A stretch of 48,066 nucleotides of DNA. Source: Alterirhizorhabdus solaris (GTDB lineage: Bacteria > Pseudomonadota > Alphaproteobacteria > Sphingomonadales > Sphingomonadaceae). Made by a program: the position numbers and the translations under genes. Location of the stretch: contig NZ_VNIM01000025.1 in the NCBI RefSeq assembly GCF_007785815.1, positions 1 to 48,066 of the forward strand, given 5' to 3'. The notes under the pieces are model-generated. The model saw nothing but the letters and a program-made list of their open reading frames with translations, was not told the DNA's origin and searched no databases. Numbering within the stretch: position 1 is the first letter of the stretch; each line of letters starts with the position of its first letter. This document shows positions 16,338 through 29,010 of the stretch, piece after piece.

Positions 16338-17627
16338 ATGAGCTTTCCCTGGGCACAGCATTATGCGCCGAAACATCCCGTCATGCAGTGGCTGGATCAG
16401 CGGCTGCCGGTTCCGCGACTGGTGTACAACGCGGTGGGCGCCGGTTATCCGGTGCCGCGCAACCTGAACTATTTCTGGAACTTCGGCGTCCTCGCCGGGG
16501 CCGCGCTCGGCATCCAGATCATCACCGGCATCGTGCTGGCGATGCACTATGCCGCCAACGGCGCGATCGCGTTCGACTCCGTCGAGCAGATCATGCGTGA
16601 CGTGAACTCTGGCTGGCTGCTCCGTTATGCGCACGCCAACGGGGCCAGCTTCTTCTTCATCGTCGTCTATATCCACATCTTCCGCGGGCTGTTCTACGGC
16701 TCGTACAAGGCGCCGCGCGAAATGGTGTGGCTGCTGGGCGTGGTCATCTTCCTGCTGATGATGGCGACCGCTTTCATGGGCTACGTGCTGCCGTGGGGCC
16801 AGATGAGCTTCTGGGGCGCGCAGGTCATCACCGGCTTCTTCTCGGCCATCCCGGTCGTCGGCGATCCGATCCGCATCTGGCTGCTGGGCGGCTTCGCGCC
16901 GGACAACGCCGCGCTGAACCGCTTCTTCTCGCTCCACTATCTGCTGCCGTTCGTGATCGCGGGGGTCATCATCCTCCACATCTGGGCACTGCACATCCCC
17001 GGCTCGAACAACCCGACCGGCGTGGACGTGAAGGGGCCGCAGGATACGGTGCCGTTCCACCCCTATTACACCGCCAAGGACGGCTTCGGCCTCGGCGTGT
17101 TCCTCACGCTCTTCGCGCTGGTGCTGTTCTTCGCGCCGAACGCGCTTGGCCATCCGGACAACTACATCCCCGCCAACCCGCTCTCCACCCCGGCGCACAT
17201 CGTGCCCGAGTGGTACTTCCTGCCGTTCTACGCGATCCTGAAGGCGTTCACCTTCAACTTCCTGTGGATCCCGGCGAAGCTGTGGGGCGTGATGGCCATG
17301 TTCGGCTCGATCCTGCTGCTGTTCTTCTTGCCGTGGATCGATCGGTCGCCGGTGCGCTCGGCCAACTACCGGCCGAAGTACAAGTGGTTCTTCTGGATGC
17401 TCGTGGTGGACGTGCTCGTGCTGGGCTATCTCGGCCAAGCAGAGCCCACCGTGCTGGTGGTGCTCGGCAGCCAGGTGTGCGCCGCTTACTACTTCGCGCA
17501 CTTCCTCATCATCCTGCCGATCATCTCGCGCATCGAGCGTCCGCTGCCGCTGCCGAATTCGATCACGGAATCCGTGCTGCATGGCGAAAAGGCTGAAGCC
17601 GCGCCGTTTGGCACGCAGACGGCCTGA
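16338..17627 (+). CDS. petB: Cytochrome b subunit of bc1 complex
   Basis: The quinone-binding, two-heme membrane subunit of the bc1 complex. 429 residues with eight expected transmembrane helices. The Qo-site PEWY motif is present ([13 protein letters not shown]), as is the [14 protein letters not shown] segment and a WNFG entry helix. Heme-ligating His residues lie in helices B and D ([28 protein letters not shown]). The frame also encodes the C-terminal domain, so cytochrome b is full length rather than split. Confidence 0.97.
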   Translation: MSFPWAQHYAPKHPVMQWLDQRLPVPRLVYNAVGAGYPVPRNLNYFWNFGVLAGAALGIQIITGIVLAMHYAANGAIAFDSVEQIMRDVNSGWLLRYAHANGASFFFIVVYIHIFRGLFYGSYKAPREMVWLLGVVIFLLMMATAFMGYVLPWGQMSFWGAQVITGFFSAIPVVGDPIRIWLLGGFAPDNAALNRFFSLHYLLPFVIAGVIILHIWALHIPGSNNPTGVDVKGPQDTVPFHPYYTAKDGFGLGVFLTLFALVLFFAPNALGHPDNYIPANPLSTPAHIVPEWYFLPFYAILKAFTFNFLWIPAKLWGVMAMFGSILLLFFLPWIDRSPVRSANYRPKYKWFFWMLVVDVLVLGYLGQAEPTVLVVLGSQVCAAYYFAHFLIILPIISRIERPLPLPNSITESVLHGEKAEAAPFGTQTA

Positions 17628-17647
17628 GCTCAGGGGAAAGACAGACC

Positions 17648-18502
17648 ATGCTCCGCTTATTCGGACCCCTCATCGCCCCGATCGTGGGCTTGGGCTTCAT
17701 CGCCGCGCTGATCCTCGCGATCATCACCGCATCGTATGAATCCGAGCCCGCGACCGCCGCGCACGAGTTCCACCTGCACCCCAAGCCGCTGCATCTGGCC
17801 AGCGACGGGATGCTCGGCAAGTTCGATCGTCAGCAGCTCCAGCGCGGCTTTCAGGTCTACAAGGAAGTCTGCTCGGCCTGCCACTCGGCCCGTCTCGTCG
17901 CCTTCCGCGACCTGAGCGAGATCGGCTTCACCGTGCCGGAAGTGAAGGCAATCGCCAAGAACTGGGCGACCGAGGTGCCCTCGGTGAACCCGGAGACGGG
18001 CGAGCCGGCGACGCGAAAGGCGCTGCCGTCCGACTACATTCCGTCGCCTTATGCCAACGAGACCGCCGCGCGGGCCGCGAACAACAATGCGCTGCCGCCG
18101 GATCTCTCGCTCATCACCAAGGCGCGTGAGGGCGGCGCGCCCTATGTGCACTCGCTGCTGACCGGCTATCGCGACCCGAACACCTATCGCAACGAGAAGG
18201 GCGAAGCGCTGCCGGCCGACGCGAAGCCATCGGCGAACCTGCACTTCAATCCCTATTACGCCAACCTCAACTTCGCGATGCCGCCGCCCCTCGTGGCCGA
18301 CGGTCAGGTAAGCTACGCCGACGGCACCAAGGCCTCGGTCGATCAGATGGCGCAGGACGTCTCCGCGTTCCTCGTCTGGACGGCCGAACCGAAGCTGGAG
18401 AACCGTCACCGTACCGGCGTGGCCGTGGTGATCTTCCTGCTGATCGCGACGACGCTGGCCTACTTCTCGTACCAGAACATCTGGGCGGGCCGTAAGCATT
18501 GA
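17648..18502 (+). CDS. petC: Cytochrome c1 of bc1 complex
   Basis: The heme c subunit of the bc1 complex. The 284-residue protein has an N-terminal signal/anchor (about residues 8-27), the heme-binding Cys-x2-Cys-His at 75-79 (VCSACHS), a later FAMPPPL segment that carries the likely Met axial ligand, and a C-terminal membrane anchor (VAVVIFLLIATTLAYF). Here petA, petB and petC are separate genes, unlike the fused petB-petC seen in some other bacteria. Ends with a strong terminator. Confidence 0.96.
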   Translation: MLRLFGPLIAPIVGLGFIAALILAIITASYESEPATAAHEFHLHPKPLHLASDGMLGKFDRQQLQRGFQVYKEVCSACHSARLVAFRDLSEIGFTVPEVKAIAKNWATEVPSVNPETGEPATRKALPSDYIPSPYANETAARAANNNALPPDLSLITKAREGGAPYVHSLLTGYRDPNTYRNEKGEALPADAKPSANLHFNPYYANLNFAMPPPLVADGQVSYADGTKASVDQMAQDVSAFLVWTAEPKLENRHRTGVAVVIFLLIATTLAYFSYQNIWAGRKH

Positions 18503-18549
18503 GCCAACGCTGCTCGGGGTGATCGGCAGCGATCGTCCCACGGCATTCG

Positions 18550-18598
18550 TCGGCGGAAGCGGCCTCCTTCGGGATGCTGCTTCCGCCGATCTCGTTTT
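18550..18598 (+). terminator. Terminator of petABC
   Basis: A perfect eleven-base stem TCGGCGGAAGC (18550-18560) / GCTTCCGCCGA (18579-18589) with an 18-base loop is followed by TCTCGTTTTC. It ends 16 bases before the apt start. Confidence 0.75.
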
Positions 18599-18613
18599 CA
18601 GCGGAGTGACGCG

Positions 18614-19150
18614 ATGACCGACAATCACGATATCGCGGCGCTGATCCGCACCATCCCGGACTTCCCGAAGCCCGGCATCCAGTTCCGCGACATCACGACG
18701 CTTCTGCTCGACCCGACCGGTTTCGCCGCGACGGTCGATCGACTGGCGGCGCCATATGTCGGCACCGTCGACCTTGTCGCTGCGATAGAGGCGCGGGGTT
18801 TCATCTTCGGTGCGGCGGTGGCGCAGGCGCTGGGGGTAGGGCTTGTGCTGATCCGTAAGGACGGCAAGCTGCCCGGGGTCACCGTGGGGGTGGACTATGC
18901 GCTGGAATACGGCACCGACCGTGTGGAGATGCACGAGGACGCGATGGTGCCCGGCGCTCGCGTGCTGCTGATCGACGATCTGATCGCGACCGGCGGCACC
19001 GCGCTCGCGGCGATCCGCCTCGTCCGTCAGGCAAAGGGGGAGGTCGTCGCAGCGGCCTTCGTGATCGATCTGCCCGATCTGGGGGGCGCCGCGCGCATCG
19101 CAGAGGCAGGTGTGGCCGCGCACGCTCTCGTGGCGTTTGAGGGCGACTAG
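18614..19150 (+). CDS. apt: Adenine phosphoribosyltransferase
   Basis: Purine salvage enzyme making AMP from adenine and PRPP. The 178-residue length is typical. Family landmarks are [18 protein letters not shown] at the N-terminus, the IEARGFIFG loop and the PRPP motif [17 protein letters not shown]. The terminator upstream suggests it has its own promoter or depends on readthrough from petABC. It converges on the lipid kinase gene with a four-base overlap of stop codons. Confidence 0.95.
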   Translation: MTDNHDIAALIRTIPDFPKPGIQFRDITTLLLDPTGFAATVDRLAAPYVGTVDLVAAIEARGFIFGAAVAQALGVGLVLIRKDGKLPGVTVGVDYALEYGTDRVEMHEDAMVPGARVLLIDDLIATGGTALAAIRLVRQAKGEVVAAAFVIDLPDLGGAARIAEAGVAAHALVAFEGD

Positions 19151-20070
19151 GCGGGCAGCGGCACGCATATCCGCAAGGCGCCGGGCGACACGGTGAACCG
19201 CAACGGCGGGGCGAGGCGAATGACTTCGCCATCGAGGGCGACGTCGATTGTACCGGCGCGCGATCGAACCAGAAGCCGGGTGCAGTCGCCGATCACGGTG
19301 AAGTCGCGGGCCGGGTCGATCCGGCCGGTCAGGGCGCGCACCGCCAGCCATATCAGGCCCGTGCGGGTGTTCGTCGCCACAGCCAGCACCGAAAGCAGGC
19401 CGTCATCCAGTGCGAGCCGGTTGCCGAGTCGGCCACGCTCCAGCCCGTAGCGATTGTTGCCGACGAACAGCAGCGGCGTCCGCACGTCGTGCGCACAGGC
19501 GACGGGGCCATGGAGATGCAAGCGGTGATGCGGCAGCCTGGCAAGCGCCGCCCAGGCAGCGGGCAGCGTCGCCAGCCATTTCGGCAGCCCGCCCCGCGTG
19601 CGGGCCTCGCGCCGGCGCACCATCAACGGATAGAGGCCGACCGAGGCGTTGTTGACGAACCCATGCCCGTTGACCGACGCCAGATCGATCGTCCGCGTGT
19701 GGCCGGCGGCGATGACCCGTGCGGCGGCATGCAAGTCGGTCGCCACGCCAAGGTCGCGGGCGAGGTGATTGCGCGTTCCGAGAGGCAGCAAACCCGTTGT
19801 GCCATGACCGCGTCGCCCCGCCAGACCGGCGCCGAGCGTGCCGTCGCCGCCGCCGATCACCAACAGCGGGGCGGCAGCATGAGTCCGAACCGCATCGGCG
19901 ATCGCCGCCCCATCCAGCAGGATAATGCGCGTCCTCAGTCCGGCGGCATCGAAGGCCGCGCCGATCACGCCCGCCGCCGTTCGCCCCAGCGTGGCGACGG
20001 CGCCCGCCTGGCGGTTGACGAGAACCGGGACGGCGCCGTCGACTGCCGACCGCGCCGTCGATGGAGTCAT
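19147..20070 (-). CDS. Diacylglycerol/lipid kinase family protein
   Basis: A 307-residue member of the DagK/NAD-kinase-like lipid kinase family. The nucleotide loop [11 protein letters not shown] and the following [13 protein letters not shown] motif are intact, so phosphorylation of a lipid is likely. The substrate could be diacylglycerol, a sphingoid base or ceramide; in sphingolipid-making bacteria this family includes a ceramide kinase, so that is a possibility but not shown. Its start overlaps the stop of the TetR-family gene by four bases, so the regulator and kinase form one operon. Confidence 0.87.
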   Translation of the reverse strand: MTPSTARSAVDGAVPVLVNRQAGAVATLGRTAAGVIGAAFDAAGLRTRIILLDGAAIADAVRTHAAAPLLVIGGGDGTLGAGLAGRRGHGTTGLLPLGTRNHLARDLGVATDLHAAARVIAAGHTRTIDLASVNGHGFVNNASVGLYPLMVRRREARTRGGLPKWLATLPAAWAALARLPHHRLHLHGPVACAHDVRTPLLFVGNNRYGLERGRLGNRLALDDGLLSVLAVATNTRTGLIWLAVRALTGRIDPARDFTVIGDCTRLLVRSRAGTIDVALDGEVIRLAPPLRFTVSPGALRICVPLPA

Positions 20071-20738
20071 TCGGTCGGGGCTGCCGGGGCAGGGGGCGGC
20101 CCGAGACAGCCATGGAGCATCAGGTGGAGCGCCAGGTCGAGATGGCCCCCCCGGTCATCGGGAGAGAGCCGCTCGCCGCTGATGAGAAATGGCTTGAGCG
20201 AGCCGAGCGCCAGCATATTGAACAGGATGGCGGCGCGACCCGGATCGTGGATCGTCAATCGTCCGGCGGCATGCAACCGCTCCAGATAGGCAGTCAGACC
20301 GACCAGCGCAGTGCCCAGCAGCGTGCACACCTGTTCGAACAGTTCGGGAAAGCGATCCGCCTCGGCGATGCATAGCCGGAGGACCTCGAAATTGGGCTGG
20401 CGATAGTAAGTCCGGTTCAGCGCTATGAGGGTTTCGCGCAGGACAATCTCGGGGTCGCGATCGTCGAATGCCACCCATCGGGACAGATCCGATATGACGA
20501 TCTTGGCGTCGATCGTCTCGGCGAACAGCGTCGGCTTGTCGCAATAGAGCGCATAGACCGTCGTGCGACTGACACCGGCGGCACGTGCGACGCCATCGAT
20601 GCTGGCGCCCGCATAACCATGCTGGCGGAATGTCGTAAGCGCGGCATCGATGATGCGCTTTCGAAGCAACGCCGCCTCTTCCTTGGAAGGCCGACCACGC
20701 GTGGCTATGCGGGGCAAGTCTGCCGCGGGAAGCGTCAT
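20067..20738 (-). CDS. TetR-family transcriptional regulator
   Basis: The N-terminal helix-turn-helix is typical of TetR proteins (IIDAALTTFRQHGYAGASIDGVARAAGVSRTTVYALY across roughly residues 25-60); the rest is an all-helical ligand-binding domain resembling the AefR/C-terminal type 8 class (ETLIALNRTYYR...). ATG 20738 is preferred to GTG 20744. It is the first gene of an operon with the lipid kinase. A palindrome at 20827-20843, about 90 bases upstream, is a natural candidate for its operator. Confidence 0.9.
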   Translation of the reverse strand: MTLPAADLPRIATRGRPSKEEAALLRKRIIDAALTTFRQHGYAGASIDGVARAAGVSRTTVYALYCDKPTLFAETIDAKIVISDLSRWVAFDDRDPEIVLRETLIALNRTYYRQPNFEVLRLCIAEADRFPELFEQVCTLLGTALVGLTAYLERLHAAGRLTIHDPGRAAILFNMLALGSLKPFLISGERLSPDDRGGHLDLALHLMLHGCLGPPPAPAAPTE

Positions 20739-20826
20739 GACCACGTCACCGGCAAGACGGAATGCCGGGCATCGACTGCCTCCGGGCGGGTCTGCTGTGG
20801 TGTCGGCAAGGACGGTTCTGACATGG

Positions 20827-20843
20827 TCAATATCCGGTATTGA
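20827..20843. promoter_or_regulatory. Operator-like palindrome upstream of the tetR-type gene
   Basis: TCAATA-TCCGG-TATTGA, a perfect six-base inverted repeat with a five-base spacer (17 bases in total), lies about 90 bases upstream of the TetR start. The size and symmetry fit a TetR-family operator, and autoregulation is usual in this family. The assignment is by position only. Confidence 0.45.
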
Positions 20844-20884
20844 TCCGGGGGTGGAGCAATATCACCCTTATCAAATCGATAAAC

Positions 20885-20944
20885 CGCCGATTTGACGGCT
20901 TTATCCGTTAGAAACGGCATTCTACGCCGAAAATACGGCTTTAT
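20885..20944. repeat. Two direct repeats of a small hairpin unit
   Basis: The 20-base units at 20885-20904 and 20925-20944 match at 16 of 20 positions: CGCCGA, four variable bases, then ACGGCTTTAT. Each forms a short GCCG/CGGC stem. They are exactly 40 bases apart start to start. Confidence 0.5.
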
Positions 20945-21195
20945 TGGCACGATATGCTTCTCAAGCAGTCTGAGCTTTTTTACGACTCTCGGTCCGAGGT
21001 GCTGATAAACTTTACTATCGACCGGGTTTGTGCGCCATCGGCATCTGCCTGTACGATCAGGCAAAGGCGTGAACCGCCTTCACCGATCCCGAGATCGAAC
21101 CGAACATGCACCACGTATGCCGCTATCCCCGGGGGTCAGCGAGGCCGCCATCGAGGCCCCGCTCGAGCAGCAACCCTCGCTTCCATCAACCCGAT

Positions 21196-21211
21196 CGCCC
21201 CACACGGGGCG
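21196..21211 (-). terminator. GC hairpin after lpd
   Basis: CGCCCC / GGGGCG, six base pairs with a four-base loop, lies eight bases after the lpd stop codon on the minus strand. There is no T run on that strand (a T run lies on the other side for the plus strand), so it may end or stabilise the mRNA rather than act as a strong intrinsic terminator. Confidence 0.4.
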
Positions 21212-21218
21212 GCAGCTT

Positions 21219-22616
21219 TTACATGTGGATCGGCTTGCCCGTCACCGCCATCGCCGCTTCCTTGATCGCCTCCGAATGGGTCGGGTGCGCGTGGCAGGTG
21301 TAGGCGATATCCTCGCTCGTCGCACCGAACTCCATCGCCTGCGCCGCCTGGGCGATCAGCGTTCCCGCCAGCGACGAGATGATGTGGACGCCCAGCACGC
21401 GATCCGACTTGGCGTCGGCGATGATCTTGACGAAGCCGTCCGTATCGCGGTTTGTCTTGGCGCGGCTGTTGGCAAGGAAGGGGAACTTGCCGACCTTGTA
21501 CTCGACCCCGGCCTCCTTCAACTCCTCCTCGGTCCGGCCGACGCCAGCGATCTCCGGGTGGGTATAGACGACGCCGGGGATCACCTCGTGATTGACGATG
21601 CCCGTCATGCCCGCGATGTTTTCCGCGACGGCGATGCCCTCGTCCTCGGCCTTGTGCGCGAGCATCGGGCCGGGGGTGACGTCGCCGATTGCCCAGATGC
21701 CCTGCACGGGCGTGGCGAACTCGTCGTCCACCACGATCTGCCCACGATTGTTGAGGGCGATGCCTGCCGCGTCGAGCCCGAGCCTGTCGGTGTTCGGGCG
21801 ACGGCCGATCGCCACCAGCACCGCATCGGCGGTCAGCGTCTCGGCGGCACCGCCGGCAGCCGGCTCGACGGTGACCGTCGCTTGCGCGCCGTTGCGCTCG
21901 ACACCGGTCACCTTCAGCCCGGTCTTCAGCACGAAGCCCTGCTTTTTGAAGATCTTGGCCGATTCCTTGCGAATTTCGCCGTCCATGCCGGGCAGGATCT
22001 GGTCGAGATACTCAACCACCGTCACGTTCGCGCCGAGCCGCTTCCAGACCGAACCGAGTTCCAGCCCGATCACGCCGCCGCCGATCACGATCATCTCGTC
22101 GGGCACCTTCGGCAAGGCCAAGGCGCCTGTGGAGTCGATCACCACCTCATTGTCGACCGTGATGCCGGGCAGCGGTGTCACCGACGAACCCGTGGCGATT
22201 ACGATATTCTTCGCACGCACGCTGCGGCCGCCCACGTCCACCGTGTCGGCGGCGGTGAAGGTCGCATAGCCCTTGAGCCATTCGACCTTGTTCTTGCGGA
22301 ACAGCCCGTCGATGCCGCCGGTCAGTTCCTTGACCGCCTTGGCCTTTTCCGCGTGCATCTGGTCGAGGTCCAGCTCGACGCCGGAGAATTTGACGCCGAA
22401 CTTGTCGAGCGAGCCCGACTTCGCCTCGGCGTACAGTTCCGAGGAATGCAGCAGCGCCTTGGAGGGAATGCAGCCGACGTTGAGGCAGGTGCCGCCCAAC
22501 GTCTCGCGACCTTCGGCGCAGGCCGTCTTGAGGCCAAGCTGCGCGGCGCGGATCGCTGCGACATAGCCGCCGGGGCCGGCGCCGATCACGAGGACGTCGA
22601 AGTCATAGTCAGCCAT
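21219..22616 (-). CDS. lpdA: Dihydrolipoyl dehydrogenase (E3)
   Basis: The FAD-dependent E3 component that reoxidises the lipoyl groups of 2-oxo acid dehydrogenases. The 465-residue protein has the FAD fold motif IGAGPGGYVAA at the N-terminus, the redox disulfide loop GGTCLNVGCIPSK, the NAD fold GGGVIGLELGSVW, and the active-site His-x4-Glu near the C-terminus (HAHPTHSEAI). ATG 22616 is chosen because the FAD domain begins at once; an earlier in-frame start at 22658 abuts sucB. It is the last gene of mdh-sucD-sucA-sucB-lpd. Confidence 0.96.
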   Translation of the reverse strand: MADYDFDVLVIGAGPGGYVAAIRAAQLGLKTACAEGRETLGGTCLNVGCIPSKALLHSSELYAEAKSGSLDKFGVKFSGVELDLDQMHAEKAKAVKELTGGIDGLFRKNKVEWLKGYATFTAADTVDVGGRSVRAKNIVIATGSSVTPLPGITVDNEVVIDSTGALALPKVPDEMIVIGGGVIGLELGSVWKRLGANVTVVEYLDQILPGMDGEIRKESAKIFKKQGFVLKTGLKVTGVERNGAQATVTVEPAAGGAAETLTADAVLVAIGRRPNTDRLGLDAAGIALNNRGQIVVDDEFATPVQGIWAIGDVTPGPMLAHKAEDEGIAVAENIAGMTGIVNHEVIPGVVYTHPEIAGVGRTEEELKEAGVEYKVGKFPFLANSRAKTNRDTDGFVKIIADAKSDRVLGVHIISSLAGTLIAQAAQAMEFGATSEDIAYTCHAHPTHSEAIKEAAMAVTGKPIHM

Positions 22617-22659
22617 TGCAGTCCCTTCCTCGACGCGCCGATCGGCGGCCGGGTTCAAA

Positions 22660-23958
<1,299 letters not shown>

Positions 23959-23960
23959 GG

Positions 23961-26867
23961 TCAGTTCGCCTTCACGTCATGCCCGAGCGCTTCCGCCACG
24001 AGCGCCGCCTGCTGGGCGGCATGATTCCTAGCCAGTCCGGTCGCGGTCGCGGCCGATGCGCGGCGGCCAGCGTAGATCGGCCGCGCGGGGCCGGTCTTCG
24101 CCTGCGCCAGGCATTCCTCGATGTAGCTCTCAACGAAGAACCACGATCCGTTGTTGCGCGGTTCCTCCTGCGCCCAGACCACCGTCTCGAGGTTCGGCAT
24201 CCGTGCCAGACGGCGCGCGAGCGGCTCGGCCGGGAACGGATAGATCTGCTCGATCCGGATGATGGTGGTCGTGTCGTCGCCCGCCGCGTCGCGTGCCTCG
24301 GCAAGGTCGTAGAACACCTTGCCCGAGCACAGCACGACCCGCTTCACCTTGTCGTCGGCCGGTGCGCTCGGATCGGACAGGATCCGGCGGAAATGGCTGT
24401 CGCCGGTGAAGTCCTCGATCGACGACACCGCCGCCTTGTGCCGCAACAGCGACTTGGGCGTCATGATGATGAGCGGCTTGCGGAAGTTGCGCATCATCTG
24501 CCGGCGCAGCACGTGGAAATAGTTGGCCGGCGTGGTGATGTTGCACACCTGCATGTTGTCTTCGGCGCAAAGCTGGAGATAGCGTTCAAGCCGAGCCGAG
24601 CTGTGCTCCGGCCCCTGGCCTTCATAGCCGTGGGGAAGAAGCATGACCAAGCCGTTGACACGCAACCACTTTGCCTCGCCCGCCGCGATGAACTGATCGA
24701 TCATCACCTGCGCGCCGTTGGCGAAATCACCGAACTGCGCCTCCCACAGCACCAGCGTACCGGGAGCCTGGCTGGCATAGCCATATTCGAAGCCCAGCAC
24801 GCCGAACTCACTCAGCGGGCTGTCGAGAACCTGGAAGCGGCGGTCGATCGACGAAAGCGGGATATATTTATGCCCGTCCTTCTGGTCGACCCAGACGGCG
24901 TGCCGCTGGCTGAACGTGCCGCGACCCGAATCTTGGCCGGACAGGCGGACCGGAAAGCCGTCCTGCAGCAGCGCGCCGAACGCCATTGCCTCGGCGGTCG
25001 CCCAGTCGAAGCCCTCGCCGGATGCGAACATCTGCTTCTTGGCGTCCAGGATGCGGGCCAGCGTCTTGTGGATCGTCAGATCCTCTGGCGGGGTGGTCAG
25101 CACCTGCGCCAACCTGTCAACCCGGTCACGGCTGATGCCGCTTTCCACGGCGCGCCGCTCGGTCACGGCCTCGCGCGGGGCGGCGAATCCGGCCCAGTCG
25201 CCCTCGAACCAGTCCGCCTTGTTGACGCGGAAGCCCTTGGCGGCGTCGAACTCCTCCTCGAGCATCTTGACAAAATCCTCGACGAGCGCGCTCACGCCGT
25301 TCTCGTCGATCATGCCCTCGCTCTTGAGGCGGTCGGCATAGATCCGGCTGATCGGCGCGTGATTGCGGATCTCGTCGTACATCAGCGGCTGGGTGAAGCC
25401 CGGCTCGTCGCCTTCGTTGTGGCCGAAGCGACGATAGCACCACATGTCGATCACCACGTCGCGGCCGAACGCCTGACGGAATTCGGTCGCCACCTTGCAG
25501 GCGAAGGTCACGGCCTCGGGATCGTCGCCGTTCACGTGCAGGATGGGTGCCTGCACCATCTTGGCGATGTCGGATGGGTAGGGCGAGGAGCGCGCGAACT
25601 GTGGGCTGGTGGTGAAGCCCACCTGATTGTTGATGACGAAATGCACCGTGCCGCCGGTGTTGTACCCGGCCAGCCCCGAAAAGCCGAAGCATTCCATAAT
25701 GATGCCCTGGCCGGCGAACGCCGCGTCGCCGTGGAGCAGGATCGGCAGCACCTGCTTGCGCTCCAGATCGTCGAGCTTGGTCTGCTTGGCGCGTGCCTTG
25801 CCCAGCACGACCGGATCGACCGCCTCGAGATGGCTCGGGTTCGGTGCCAGCGAAAGGTGGATGACGTTGCCGTCGAACTCGCGATCGGTGGAGGTGCCGA
25901 GGTGGTACTTCACGTCGCCCGAGCCGCCGACGTCGGCCGGGTTGGCCGAGCCGCCGGCGAATTCGCTGAAGATCGCGCGATAGGGCTTGGCCATCACGTT
26001 CACGAGCACGTTCAGCCGGCCGCGATGCGCCATGCCGATCACGACCTCGCGCACGCCACCGGCGCCGCCATATTTGATGACGCTTTCAAGCGCCGGGATC
26101 ATGCTCTCGCCGCCGTCCAGCCCGAAGCGCTTCGTGCCGACATATTTGCGGCCGAGGAATTTCTCCCACTGCTCGGCGTGGATCACCTTGGTGAGGATCG
26201 CCTTCTTGCCCTCGGGGGTGAAGCTGATCGCGTTGTCGCGACCCTCCATCCGCTCCTGCAGGAAGCGGCGTTCCTCGACGTCGCCGATGTGCATGTATTC
26301 GAGGCCGACATGGCCGCAATAGCTGCGACGCAGCACCTCGATCAGTTCGCGCACCGTGGCGGTCTGGAAGCCCAGCGTGCCACCGATATAGATCGGCCGG
26401 TCGAGATCGGCGCCGAAGAAGCCGTGGAATTCGGGCGTGAGGTCGGCCGGCAGGTCGCGCTTGGTCAGGCCCAGCGGATCGAGATCGGCGGCGAGGTGGC
26501 CGCGGACGCGGTAGGTGCGGATCAGCAGGTTCGCCCGCATCGAATCGTCGGCCGCCTGCGCGATGGCGGCGGCGGAAGGCGCTTCCGCAGAGGCGGGGGC
26601 GGCGGTCGGAGACTTCGCCTTCGCGGGCTTGGCCGGCACGGCGGACTGCGTGGGATCGAATCCGGCGGTCAGCGCATCGGTGTCGCTCAGCGGCCAGTTG
26701 GAACGGCCCCAGCTCGGCCCGCTCATCGCCTCCCGCAAGCCGCTGAAATACTGCTGCCAGCCGGCATCGACCCCATCGGGATCGTCGCGGTAGCGGCGGT
26801 AGAGCGCCTCCACGAACGACGGGCTGACGCCCTCGATCGCATCGAAATCAAGCCCTTCGAAACCCAT
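23961..26867 (-). CDS. sucA: 2-oxoglutarate dehydrogenase E1
   Basis: The thiamine-diphosphate E1 subunit that decarboxylates 2-oxoglutarate. The 968-residue length from ATG 26867 is usual. Motifs seen include the N-terminal E2-binding start ([15 protein letters not shown]), [12 protein letters not shown], the ThDP fold [10 protein letters not shown], and NNQVGFTT. The longer frame from 26921 runs back into an intercistronic hairpin. It sits 71 bases after sucD and 2 bases before sucB. Confidence 0.96.
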   Translation of the reverse strand: MGFEGLDFDAIEGVSPSFVEALYRRYRDDPDGVDAGWQQYFSGLREAMSGPSWGRSNWPLSDTDALTAGFDPTQSAVPAKPAKAKSPTAAPASAEAPSAAAIAQAADDSMRANLLIRTYRVRGHLAADLDPLGLTKRDLPADLTPEFHGFFGADLDRPIYIGGTLGFQTATVRELIEVLRRSYCGHVGLEYMHIGDVEERRFLQERMEGRDNAISFTPEGKKAILTKVIHAEQWEKFLGRKYVGTKRFGLDGGESMIPALESVIKYGGAGGVREVVIGMAHRGRLNVLVNVMAKPYRAIFSEFAGGSANPADVGGSGDVKYHLGTSTDREFDGNVIHLSLAPNPSHLEAVDPVVLGKARAKQTKLDDLERKQVLPILLHGDAAFAGQGIIMECFGFSGLAGYNTGGTVHFVINNQVGFTTSPQFARSSPYPSDIAKMVQAPILHVNGDDPEAVTFACKVATEFRQAFGRDVVIDMWCYRRFGHNEGDEPGFTQPLMYDEIRNHAPISRIYADRLKSEGMIDENGVSALVEDFVKMLEEEFDAAKGFRVNKADWFEGDWAGFAAPREAVTERRAVESGISRDRVDRLAQVLTTPPEDLTIHKTLARILDAKKQMFASGEGFDWATAEAMAFGALLQDGFPVRLSGQDSGRGTFSQRHAVWVDQKDGHKYIPLSSIDRRFQVLDSPLSEFGVLGFEYGYASQAPGTLVLWEAQFGDFANGAQVMIDQFIAAGEAKWLRVNGLVMLLPHGYEGQGPEHSSARLERYLQLCAEDNMQVCNITTPANYFHVLRRQMMRNFRKPLIIMTPKSLLRHKAAVSSIEDFTGDSHFRRILSDPSAPADDKVKRVVLCSGKVFYDLAEARDAAGDDTTTIIRIEQIYPFPAEPLARRLARMPNLETVVWAQEEPRNNGSWFFVESYIEECLAQAKTGPARPIYAGRRASAATATGLARNHAAQQAALVAEALGHDVKAN

Positions 26868-26886
26868 CAACCCGTCCTCTGCCACG

Positions 26887-26917
26887 GGGCCGCCCGGGAT
26901 CCGGGGCCGGGCGGCCC
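26887..26917 (-). promoter_or_regulatory. Strong intercistronic hairpin between sucD and sucA
   Basis: A perfect eleven-base stem GGGCCGCCCGG / CCGGGCGGCCC with a nine-base loop lies in the sucD-sucA gap, 20 bases upstream of the sucA start codon. No T run follows on the minus strand, so it is more likely an mRNA processing or stability element than a full terminator, and it may set the sucD : sucA expression ratio. Confidence 0.55.
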
Positions 26918-26938
26918 GCATGCATCAACCGTTCAGTC

Positions 26939-27823
26939 TCAGCCCTTGAGGACTGCTGCCAGCGTGGTGCCGAGCTCCGAGGGGCTCGCCGCGACGCGGA
27001 TGCCCGCCGCTTCCATCGCCGCGATCTTGTCCTCGGCGCCGCCCTGGCCGCCCGACACGATCGCGCCGGCATGGCCCATGCGACGGCCCGGAGGCGCAGT
27101 GCGCCCGGCGATGAAGCCGGCCATCGGCTTCTTGCGGCCTCGCTTGGCCTCGTCCCGCAGGAACTGGGCCGCTTCCTCCTCGGCCGCGCCGCCGATCTCG
27201 CCGATCATGATGATCGACTGGGTCGCGTCGTCGGCAAGGAACAATTCGAGCACGTCGATGAAGTTGGTGCCGTTCACCGGATCGCCGCCGATGCCGACGG
27301 CGGTCGTCTGGCCGAGGCCTTCGTTGGTCGTCTGGAACACCGCTTCGTAGGTGAGCGTGCCCGAGCGCGAAACCACGCCGACCGACCCCTTGGAGAAGAT
27401 GGCGCCGGGCATGATGCCGATCTTGCACTCGTTCGGCGTCAGCACGCCCGGGCAGTTCGGCCCGATCAGGCGGGACTTGGAGCCGGAAAGCGCGCGCTTG
27501 ACGCGCACCATGTCGAGCACGGGAACGCCCTCGGTGATGCACACGATCAGCGGGACCTCGGCATCGATCGCCTCGAGGATCGAGTCGGCGGCGAAGGGCG
27601 GCGGCACGTACACGACCGAGGCGGTGGCGCCGGTGGCGGCGACGGCCTCGTGGACGGTATCGTAGTTCGGCAGGCCGAGGTGGGTGGTGCCACCCTTGCC
27701 CGGCGTGACGCCGCCGACCATCTGCGTGCCATAGGCAAGCGCGGCTTCGGTGTGGAAGCTGCCGGTCTTGCCGGTCATCCCCTGGGTGATGACCTTGGTA
27801 TTCCTGTCGACGAGGATGCTCAT
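26939..27823 (-). CDS. sucD: Succinyl-CoA ligase [ADP-forming] subunit alpha
   Basis: The CoA-binding, phosphohistidine-carrying subunit of succinyl-CoA synthetase. The 294-residue protein has the nucleotide/CoA fold [12 protein letters not shown], the IGPNCPGVL motif and the phosphorylated His in [12 protein letters not shown]. The partner subunit gene sucC, normally just upstream, is absent: mdh lies 72 bases upstream instead. SucD needs SucC to work, so sucC must be elsewhere in the genome. Confidence 0.96.
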   Translation of the reverse strand: MSILVDRNTKVITQGMTGKTGSFHTEAALAYGTQMVGGVTPGKGGTTHLGLPNYDTVHEAVAATGATASVVYVPPPFAADSILEAIDAEVPLIVCITEGVPVLDMVRVKRALSGSKSRLIGPNCPGVLTPNECKIGIMPGAIFSKGSVGVVSRSGTLTYEAVFQTTNEGLGQTTAVGIGGDPVNGTNFIDVLELFLADDATQSIIMIGEIGGAAEEEAAQFLRDEAKRGRKKPMAGFIAGRTAPPGRRMGHAGAIVSGGQGGAEDKIAAMEAAGIRVAASPSELGTTLAAVLKG

Positions 27824-27895
27824 TCTATCTCCTCAAAACACGGTGGGGCGGGGCAGGCGTGATCGCACGCCCCGCTGCCCGAGAGGCCGGCGATA

Positions 27896-28897
<1,002 letters not shown>

Positions 28898-29010
28898 TCA
28901 CGCCGTTGCGACCGCCGAGAAAGCGCCGTCCGCTTAGACCGGTGGGGCGCGAGGGGCAACCGCTTGCGCCCGGCACAACCGCCCTTTTTATCGCGGTTGC
29001 GGCAAAATAC

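Larger units (their letters stand above)
20739..21218. other. 480-base intergenic region, comparatively AT-rich
   Basis: This is the longest stretch without a credible gene in the window. Bases 20810-21030 are visibly less GC-rich than the flanking genes. It contains an operator-like palindrome, two copies of a 20-base hairpin unit, and the GC hairpin after lpd. The 109-codon minus-strand frame here lacks recognisable protein features. A small RNA is possible but not demonstrated. Confidence 0.6.

Noticed and set aside
20735-21064. A 109-codon minus-strand frame in the AT-rich intergenic region
   Set aside because: It overlaps the TetR start, has no recognisable domain or ribosome site, and its composition follows the local AT content rather than coding bias.
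23979-27350. A 1123-codon plus-strand frame over sucA and sucB
   Set aside because: It is the antisense shadow of sucA/sucB/sucD, full of Arg/His/Gly with no recognisable fold.
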